From positions 1 to 64,000 of the forward strand of contig JAPHRE010000021.1 of assembly GCA_026195905.1 (NCBI GenBank): 64,000 bases of DNA. The letters run 5' to 3'. The position numbers and the translations under genes are program-made. Every line of letters begins with the position of its first letter. Position 1 is the stretch's first letter. The DNA comes from Pseudopelagicola sp. (GTDB taxonomy: Bacteria; Pseudomonadota; Alphaproteobacteria; Rhodobacterales; Rhodobacteraceae). Of this stretch, positions 57,701 through 64,000 are shown in pieces. The notes beneath the pieces were generated by a model. The model was not told where the DNA came from and did not search any database. It saw only the letters and a program-made list of their open reading frames with translations.

Positions 57701-57747
57701 ACCCGTGCGCCCGATAGGGCGCGCAAACCCTGCGCGCCGCAGGCGCC

Positions 57748-58941
57748 CTACTTAAGACCGGCTTCGGCTTCGATCTGTTTGCGCGATTTGCGGGCGCGTT
57801 CGGTGGCGGATTTAAGCTGGCCACAGGCGGCCATAATATCATCGCCGCGCGTCTTGCGGATCGGCGACGCATAGCCCGCTTCATAGACGATATTGGCAAA
57901 GGCGCGGATGCGGTTGTTCGAGGACCGTTTATAGGGCGATCCGGGCCATTCGTTGAATGGAATAAGGTTGATCTTGGCCGGAATCTTGTGGCGCTTGATA
58001 TGCTCGATCAGGCGATGCGCGTCGGCGTCGGTGTCGTTCACCCCGTCAAGCATCACATATTCAAACGTGATCCGTTCTGAATTCGACACTTTGGGATAGG
58101 TCGCCAGCGCCTCAAGAAGCGTTTCGATATTCCAACGCTTGTTGATGGGCACAAGCGTATCGCGCACGTCATCTGTCGTCGCGTGAAAGGAAATCGCCAG
58201 AAGACAGCCGATCTCTTGCGCTGTGCGGGCAATTTCCGGCACCACGCCGGAGGTCGAGAGGGTAATCCGGCGGCGCGATAGGGAAATACCCTCGGGGTCC
58301 ATAGCGACCTTCATCGCATCGCGCACGTTCTCGAAATTATAGAGCGGCTCGCCCATGCCCATAAGCACGATATTGGACAAAAGCCGGGTTTCATCTTTGC
58401 GTGTGCCGCGCTCGGGCCATTCGTCAAGATCGTCACGCGCCATCATGATCTGGCCGACGATCTCGCCCGCAGTGAGGTTGCGGACCAATTTTTGCGTGCC
58501 GGTATGACAGAATGAACAGGTCAGCGTGCACCCCACCTGCGAAGAGATACAGAGCGTGCCGCGATCCTCTTCGGGGATATAGACGACCTCAACCTCATGG
58601 CCGCCCGCAATACGGACAAGGTATTTGCGCGTGCCATCGGTCGAGACCTGTTTGCTGACGACTTCCGGGATCTCAATGACGAATGTCTCGTCGAGCATGG
58701 CGCGATAGGGTTTGGCGAGGTTGGTCATCTCGGCAAAATCGCGCACCCCCCATTGATAGATCCATTGCCAGATTTGCCCGGTGCGCATCTTGGCCTGTTT
58801 CTCGGGCGTGCCCGCTTCGATCAGGGCATCGCGCATCTGGTCGCGGGTGAGGCCGACAAGGTTCATCTTGTCGCTTTCCGGCAATTTGCGCGGAATGGTC
58901 ATTACGTCCTGCGTGACGGGGGCGCGGGTGGTCATGGGCAT
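57748..58941 (-). CDS. rlmN: Dual-specificity 23S rRNA/tRNA adenine C2-methyltransferase RlmN
   Basis: 397 aa; radical [68 protein letters not shown]. Confidence 0.97.
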   Translation of the reverse strand: MPMTTRAPVTQDVMTIPRKLPESDKMNLVGLTRDQMRDALIEAGTPEKQAKMRTGQIWQWIYQWGVRDFAEMTNLAKPYRAMLDETFVIEIPEVVSKQVSTDGTRKYLVRIAGGHEVEVVYIPEEDRGTLCISSQVGCTLTCSFCHTGTQKLVRNLTAGEIVGQIMMARDDLDEWPERGTRKDETRLLSNIVLMGMGEPLYNFENVRDAMKVAMDPEGISLSRRRITLSTSGVVPEIARTAQEIGCLLAISFHATTDDVRDTLVPINKRWNIETLLEALATYPKVSNSERITFEYVMLDGVNDTDADAHRLIEHIKRHKIPAKINLIPFNEWPGSPYKRSSNNRIRAFANIVYEAGYASPIRKTRGDDIMAACGQLKSATERARKSRKQIEAEAGLK

Positions 58942-59031
58942 ACTCGGACTTCAGGAAATCAGGCGCGGTGCATACACCATTAACAGGCAATTGCAAAGAT
59001 TCCTAATGCGGGTCGCGGATCACGATGTGGC

Positions 59032-59679
59032 TCAGGCGTGGTTTTGCCGGGTGAGCGCCGCGCTTGCTTCGGTCTCGCTGAGGCTGCGCCGTGTCGGGGC
59101 GCCGCGCCCTGCAAGGCGTTCGAGATCGGGAAAGAGCGAAAACATCGCATCGCGCGCCGTGCAGGTCAGGCCGGAAAGCGCCGCCTCGGGGCGGCGGCTT
59201 TCGATCTGAAGCCCGTCTGCGATGATGATTTCGGGCTGATCGAACAGAAGAAGTATATAGGTCGGATCGGTAAGGTAGGTGGCCGTGGAAACCCCGCCCC
59301 AGCCCGCCAGTGCTGCCGCCGGGATCAACACTTCGTTGCTGGCAAAGAGATCGCGAAACGCCGCCCCCTTGAGCCAGACCCGTTGATCGGGGGCGACATA
59401 GAGGTCGCGAAAAGGCAGGTTGCGACCAAGCGCGTGGCGCGGGATCAAGACGGGCGCATTTTCCGGGGTGCGACGGGTGTTGACGGTGATCTGTCCGCTC
59501 CAGCGCAGAGGCACGAGGCCACGATCGCGCGAGACAACCTTGTCGCCGGGCCGTAGGGCTTCGGCGGCGATTTCGCCACGTTGTGTTGCGATGAGGCTAC
59601 CGCTCAGAACCGCCTGAAGCCCCGTCAAAGAGACGGAGTCCGAGTCCTGTTCGGCGGCCAATAGAGCCGGGTTCTGCAC
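59032..59679 (-). CDS. Short Hint-domain protein (catalytic residues lost)
   Basis: 215 aa; LQAVLSGSLIATQRGEIAAEALRPGDKVVSRDRGLVPLRWSGQITV...LYVAPDQRVWL...YILLLFDQPEIIIADGLQIES aligns with the Hint blocks of 49121/52519 proteins. Confidence 0.75.
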   Translation of the reverse strand: MQNPALLAAEQDSDSVSLTGLQAVLSGSLIATQRGEIAAEALRPGDKVVSRDRGLVPLRWSGQITVNTRRTPENAPVLIPRHALGRNLPFRDLYVAPDQRVWLKGAAFRDLFASNEVLIPAAALAGWGGVSTATYLTDPTYILLLFDQPEIIIADGLQIESRRPEAALSGLTCTARDAMFSLFPDLERLAGRGAPTRRSLSETEASAALTRQNHA

Positions 59680-59789
59680 TGCTCTGCCTCCCGTTGGCGG
59701 TTTGCCCGGCCTTATTGGCCGATGTCCCCCGCGGTGGCATGTTAGGTGCGCGCCCGTTTGTCCGGGCGTCGCGATTTTATCTTAGCGCC

Positions 59790-60329
59790 TCATTGGCACC
59801 GTTTCTCGGCGTCTTCGACCGAGGCCGTAAACCCAAGAAGCGAGAACGTATCGACGGTTTTTGTCCCGCGCGAGGATCGCGCGCTCAGAACCGCCTTGGT
59901 GCCGCGCTTCATTGCGGTGACAATCTTGCTGTCTTCGGCGGCGGATGCAGGCCAGGCCCATTCCCCTTCGGTAAAGAGCTCATAGCTGGTTCCGTCGATA
60001 TCAAGACCCACGGTCGAGCCCTTGGCGAAAGGGTAGCCGCCGGTAAACCCGACCTGCCCTGCGACATTGTCGCCCGGACGGAACACAACCATAAGCAGGA
60101 TGGACGAGCGGCGCACGGCGACGACGCGGCCATCCTTGGTGTTGACGGTTTCCTTGGCGGTCGACACGGCCCAACATTCTTTGGGGTCGCTTTCGGTAAA
60201 AACGCTCCAGTCGGTCACGGCGTTTACCTGATTTTCGCTGCTTTGTTGCGCCGAGGCGATGCCTGCGGATAGCACAAACGCCGCCGCGATACCGGCCTTC
60301 GTGCACGCCTTCACGATACGTGATCCCAT
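59790..60329 (-). CDS. IalB-family (invasion-associated locus B) exported protein
   Basis: 179 aa; signal peptide; VTDWSVFTESDPKECWAVSTAKETVNTKDGRVVAVRRSSILLMVVFRPGDNVAGQVGFTGGYPFAKGSTVGLDIDGTSYELF. Confidence 0.85.
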   Translation of the reverse strand: MGSRIVKACTKAGIAAAFVLSAGIASAQQSSENQVNAVTDWSVFTESDPKECWAVSTAKETVNTKDGRVVAVRRSSILLMVVFRPGDNVAGQVGFTGGYPFAKGSTVGLDIDGTSYELFTEGEWAWPASAAEDSKIVTAMKRGTKAVLSARSSRGTKTVDTFSLLGFTASVEDAEKRCQ

Positions 60330-60497
60330 AATTCACAGCCTCCAAGCTGTTCTTTGCCTCGTTGCGTCCCACGGTCCGAATTTGTTTTCGGTATTTGCTG
60401 CGGGATATTTTCTTCTCGATCAAGTCACATTAGCCTGATTTGGTCGGTAGGGAAAAGACCTGTCGGCACAATTTTGCCTGAAACAGAGGGGTCCATC

Positions 60498-61502
60498 ATG
60501 GCAAATGCAGTTCCTTTGGTGGAAATCTGGCGTGGACCGTTTCTTGAGAGCGTCCATGCCGGTCATGCGGTGATCTGTGACGACGCTGGCCAGATCGTCG
60601 AAGCCTGGGGCGATCCAGAGGCGGTTGTGCTGCCGCGTTCATCGTCGAAAATGCTTCAGGCGCTCCCCCTGATCGAGAGCGGCGCGGCAGATGCGGCGGG
60701 GCTTTCGCGCGCGCAACTGGCGCTGGCCTGTGCCTCGCATAACGGGGCCGAGATCCACTCAAACCACGTGACCGCGTGGCTTGCCGACCTTGGGTTCAGC
60801 GACGCGGATTTCTGCTGTGGCCCGCAAGAGCCGCGCGATATCGCGGCCCGCGATGCGTTGATCCGTGAGGGCAAGCCGGTCTGTCGTTATCATAACAATT
60901 GCTCGGGCAAACATTCGGGGTTCCTGACCCTGACCAAATATCTCAAGGCAGGGCCGGAGTATGTCGCGCTTGACCATCCGGTGCAAAAGGCGGTCAAGGC
61001 GGCCTTTGAGGAGGTCACACAAGAAGACAGCCCCGGCTATGGTATTGATGGATGTTCTGCCCCCAATTTCGCCGCAACCATGCATGGCATGGCCCGCGCT
61101 ATGGCGTTTTTTGCAGCGGCGACCCCGGACGGAGATCGGCGGCAGGCAGCCGCGGTGCGCCTGCGCGAGGCGATGGCGGCCTATCCCGAGCTTGTCGCCG
61201 GGGAGGGGCGTGCCTGCACCGATTTTATGCGGGCGATGGACCATAAAGGGGCGGTCAAGACCGGGGCCGAAGGGTATTTCGTGGCAATCCTGCCGGAAAA
61301 GAAACGGGGGGTTGCGATCAAGATTGCCGATGGCGCGACGCGCGGCGCGCAATGTGTCATGGCGGCGCTCTTGGTGCGGCTTGGAGCGCTTGATCCGGCA
61401 CATCCTGTGGCGCAGGCTTATATCAACGCGCCGATCCAGAATTGGGATGGGTTGGTGACAGGGCGGATGCGCCCGGTGGAGGGGGTGCTCCCGCCGCTTT
61501 GA
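60498..61502 (+). CDS. Asparaginase (alphaproteobacterial AnsA/ReAV-like family)
   Basis: ATG 60498; VPLVEIWRGPFLESVHAGHAVICDDAGQIVEAWGDPEAVVLPRSSSKMLQALPLIESGAADAAGLS; HNNCSGKHSGFLTL. Confidence 0.9.
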   Translation: MANAVPLVEIWRGPFLESVHAGHAVICDDAGQIVEAWGDPEAVVLPRSSSKMLQALPLIESGAADAAGLSRAQLALACASHNGAEIHSNHVTAWLADLGFSDADFCCGPQEPRDIAARDALIREGKPVCRYHNNCSGKHSGFLTLTKYLKAGPEYVALDHPVQKAVKAAFEEVTQEDSPGYGIDGCSAPNFAATMHGMARAMAFFAAATPDGDRRQAAAVRLREAMAAYPELVAGEGRACTDFMRAMDHKGAVKTGAEGYFVAILPEKKRGVAIKIADGATRGAQCVMAALLVRLGALDPAHPVAQAYINAPIQNWDGLVTGRMRPVEGVLPPL

Positions 61503-61626
61503 GACGCGGGTAAGCCCGCGCCTCAGAAGCGTTGGGCGTGGCTGGGGGCAAGCCCCCAGACCCCAGTATTAAATGGGGGACCAGTCCCCCAAACCCCCTG
61601 AGGTATTTGCGCCAAGAAGAAACTTT
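61503..61626. repeat. Cluster of three hairpins plus dispersed intergenic motif between convergent genes
   Basis: CGCGGGtaagCCCGCG (61505-61520), TGGGGGCaaGCCCCCA (61543-61558), GGGGGACcaGTCCCCC (61575-61590), then GAGGTATTTGCGCCAAGAAGAAAC (61600-61623). Confidence 0.6.
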
Positions 61627-62500
61627 AGGCGGCGAAATCGGCTTTGGCGTAGCCCTGAATATAAAGAAGCGCGGTCAGGTCGCCGTGGTTGATGCGGATA
61701 TCGCATTCGGCGGCCACCGAGGGTTTGGCGTGTAGCGCAACGCCCGCCCCGGCAAGGCCAAGCATCCCGAGATCGTTGGCCCCGTCGCCCACGGCCATCA
61801 CGTCGTCATGCGACAGGCCAAGCCGGGCGGTGATCTCTTCAAGCGCCTTGACCTTGGCCTCGCGCCCGAGGATCGGGCGGGCGACATCGCCGGAGAGCTT
61901 GCCGCCCTCCACAAGAAGCGTATTGGCGCGGTTCTCGTCAAAGCCGAGCGTGGCGGCGACGCGGGAGGTAAAGGCGGTAAACCCGCCAGAGACCAGCGCG
62001 GCATAGGCGCCGTTGGCTTTCATCGTCGCAAGGAGGGATTTGCCGCCGGGCATCAGGGTAATGCGGGTCTCGAGCACCTCAGAAATGACGCCCTCATCAA
62101 GCCCTTTGAGCAGGCCAACCCGTTCGATCAGCGCGCCTTCAAAGTCCAGCTCGCCGTTCATGGCCCGCGCGGTGATGTCCTTGACGTGATCTCCGACGCC
62201 CGCTGCGTCGGCCAATTCGTCGATACATTCCTGTTGGATCATGGTCGAATCCATGTCGGCCAGCAGCATCTTCTTTTGCCGACCTTCGGCGGGCAGGATC
62301 ACAAGGTCAACGCCCATGCCCTGAAGATCGGCCCAGACATCCCATTGGTTCGCGGGCAGGGTTTCAAGGGGAAATTCAGCCGCCTCGTCCGGGGCGAGCC
62401 ATGTGGCATCGCCGCCCCCCCAAGCATTGCGTAGCGAGTCGACCAACGCAGGATCGAGCGTCGGATGGGTCGGGGCGGTCAGAAGCGTGGCGATGAACAT
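61625..62500 (-). CDS. serB: Phosphoserine phosphatase
   Basis: ATG 62500; LLADMDSTMIQQECIDELADAAGVGDHVKDITARAMNGELDFEGALIERVGLLKG; VAVGDGANDLGMLGLAGAGVALHAKP (read VMAVGDGANDLGML). Confidence 0.96.
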   Translation of the reverse strand: MFIATLLTAPTHPTLDPALVDSLRNAWGGGDATWLAPDEAAEFPLETLPANQWDVWADLQGMGVDLVILPAEGRQKKMLLADMDSTMIQQECIDELADAAGVGDHVKDITARAMNGELDFEGALIERVGLLKGLDEGVISEVLETRITLMPGGKSLLATMKANGAYAALVSGGFTAFTSRVAATLGFDENRANTLLVEGGKLSGDVARPILGREAKVKALEEITARLGLSHDDVMAVGDGANDLGMLGLAGAGVALHAKPSVAAECDIRINHGDLTALLYIQGYAKADFAA

Positions 62501-62735
62501 GGGGGTCTCCCGAAGATGCGGTGTTTGAGGCAAGTAGCAAAGGGCAGGCGGCATGGCCAGCACCAGTTTGGCGGCGCGCAGAGGTTTCCGATAGGCGTCA
62601 GAACGCGTCGTTTTTTGCGCGCCAAGAGTCGCCTTGTGCGTATTTTGCCTGTTGTGCCAGCCGGGCAATGGCCCTATGTGCGTCGGTGGGACACCCCTCC
62701 CCAACGAGGGGCGCTTATCTGGAAGGATAGCATTG

Positions 62736-63881
62736 ATGGCTATTGCAAAACCGGCATCGCGGCCGGAAAATCCGCGTTTCTCTTCTGGCCCCTGTGCCAA
62801 AATCCCCACCTTCTCGCTGGACAAGCTTTCCGACGCTGCTCTCGGGCGGTCGCACCGTGCCGCTGTTGGCAAGGCCAAGCTCAAGGACGCGATTGAAGGC
62901 ACCCGTGAAATTCTGGGCATCCCCGCCGATTACAAGATCGGTATCGTGCCCGCGTCGGATACCGGCGCTGTCGAGATGGCGCTTTGGTCGCTGCTTGGCG
63001 CACGCAAGGCAGAGATGCTGGCGTGGGAAAGCTTTGGCTCGGGCTGGGTCACCGATGTTGTGAAACAGCTCAAGATCGACGCCGAGGTCAAAACCGCCGA
63101 CTATGGCGAGATCGTTGATTTCGCGACGGTCGATTTTAACAATGACGTGGTCTTTACCTGGAACGGCACGACCTCTGGCGTGCGTGTGCCCAACGGCGAC
63201 GCGATCCCGGCGGACCGGGACGGCCTGACGATCTGTGATGCGACCTCGGCGGCGTTTGCGATGGACCTGCCTTGGGACAAGCTCGATGTGACGACCTTCT
63301 CTTGGCAGAAGGTCATGGGCGGCGAAGCGGCGCATGGTATGATTGTTCTATCCCCACGCGCAGTCGAACGTCTTGAGAGCTATACGCCCGCGTGGCCGCT
63401 TCCAAAGATTTTCCGCCTGACCAAGGGTGGCAAGCTGATCGACGGTATCTTTACCGGCGCGACGATCAACACGCCTTCGATGCTGGCGGTTGAGGATTAC
63501 CTTGTGGCGCTCGATTGGGCGCGCGAGATTGGTGGCCTGCCGGCGCTCATGGCGCGTGCGGATACCAACGCCAAGGTGCTTTGGGACTTCTGTGATCGTC
63601 ACGATTGGATCGAGAACCTTGCCGTTGATCCGGCAACGCGTTCGAACACCAGCGTTTGCCTCAAGTTCACCGATGCGCGCATCAAGGATGGCGCGGCTTT
63701 TGCCAAGGCCGTGGCCAAGAAGCTTGAAGATTATAACGCGGCTTATGACGTCGGCGCCTATCGCGATGCCCCTGCGGGTCTGCGCGTGTGGTGTGGTGCG
63801 ACCATTGAGTCGGCTGATGTTGAAAAGCTGACTCTCTGGCTCAAATGGGCCTTTGAAGAGGCTCTCGAAGCGCAATCCTAA
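62736..63881 (+). CDS. serC: Phosphoserine aminotransferase
   Basis: ATG 62736, 381 aa; [77 protein letters not shown]. Confidence 0.95.
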   Translation: MAIAKPASRPENPRFSSGPCAKIPTFSLDKLSDAALGRSHRAAVGKAKLKDAIEGTREILGIPADYKIGIVPASDTGAVEMALWSLLGARKAEMLAWESFGSGWVTDVVKQLKIDAEVKTADYGEIVDFATVDFNNDVVFTWNGTTSGVRVPNGDAIPADRDGLTICDATSAAFAMDLPWDKLDVTTFSWQKVMGGEAAHGMIVLSPRAVERLESYTPAWPLPKIFRLTKGGKLIDGIFTGATINTPSMLAVEDYLVALDWAREIGGLPALMARADTNAKVLWDFCDRHDWIENLAVDPATRSNTSVCLKFTDARIKDGAAFAKAVAKKLEDYNAAYDVGAYRDAPAGLRVWCGATIESADVEKLTLWLKWAFEEALEAQS

Positions 63882-63891
63882 GCATTGGAAT

Positions 63892-63946
63892 GGTGGGTCA
63901 CAGACCCACCCTACCCCAAATTTGTAGGGTGGGTTTTCAACCCACC
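63892..63946. repeat. REP/BIME-like palindromic doublet between serC and serA
   Basis: GGTGGGTCacaGACCCACC (63892-63910) and GGTGGGTTttcAACCCACC (63928-63946), plus alternative pairing ACCCACCCTAC (63904-63914)/GTAGGGTGGGT (63924-63934). Confidence 0.75.
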
Positions 63947-63974
63947 GCTCCCGTCACAATAAAGGACCAAACTC

Positions 63975-64000
63975 ATGGCTCCCAAAGTTCTCGTATCCGA
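63975..64000 (+). CDS. serA: Start of D-3-phosphoglycerate dehydrogenase (truncated by window end)
   Basis: ATGGCTCCCAAAGTTCTCGTATCCGA = MAPKVLVS; immediately downstream of serC, matching the common serC-serA order. Confidence 0.7.

Noticed and set aside
59694-60272. 192-aa plus-strand ORF
   Set aside because: Antisense to the IalB-family gene, which has a clear signal peptide and family motif.
1-64000. CRISPR array, rRNA, tRNA or IS/transposase
   Set aside because: Looked for regular spaced repeats, rRNA/tRNA signatures and transposase motifs in the ORF list; none seen.

Overview
The window looks like an alphaproteobacterial chromosome segment of Rhodobacterales/roseobacter type, judged from gene content and GC-rich coding style. 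It has three parts. (1) About 0.1-30.2 kb is a large flagellar locus: flgE-K-L-I, fliP-N-H-F, fliL, a MotE-like gene, motA, flhA-fliR-flhB, flgH-A-G-F, fliQ-E, flgC-B, fliI, flbT-flaF-fliC, flgJ, fliK and flgD, plus several small unassigned genes. (2) About 30.2-43.1 kb holds two consecutive spermidine/putrescine-type ABC transporter operons with an FAD oxidoreductase, a GntR regulator and a class III aminotransferase. (3) About 43.2-64 kb is mixed housekeeping and accessory DNA: lytic transglycosylase, rnr, dapE, dapD, rlmN, an asparaginase, serB, serC and the start of serA. The accessory genes include a family of Hint-domain proteins and a GluR0-like receptor-channel. The observations I rate highest are: a four-member Hint family in which two members keep the catalytic Cys/His residues and two have lost them, one of the latter apparently co-transcribed with an intact member; a prokaryotic ionotropic glutamate receptor-like protein with a non-canonical pore filter; a FliL-like protein with a juxtamembrane CxCxC motif; a large AMIN/TPR-like protein next to motA/MotE with no motB in the window; CtrA-like boxes at three flagellar promoters; a hairpin in the fliC 5'UTR; and dispersed intergenic elements. 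I saw no rRNA, tRNA, CRISPR array or insertion sequence. All assignments come from reading the sequence and were not checked by database search.
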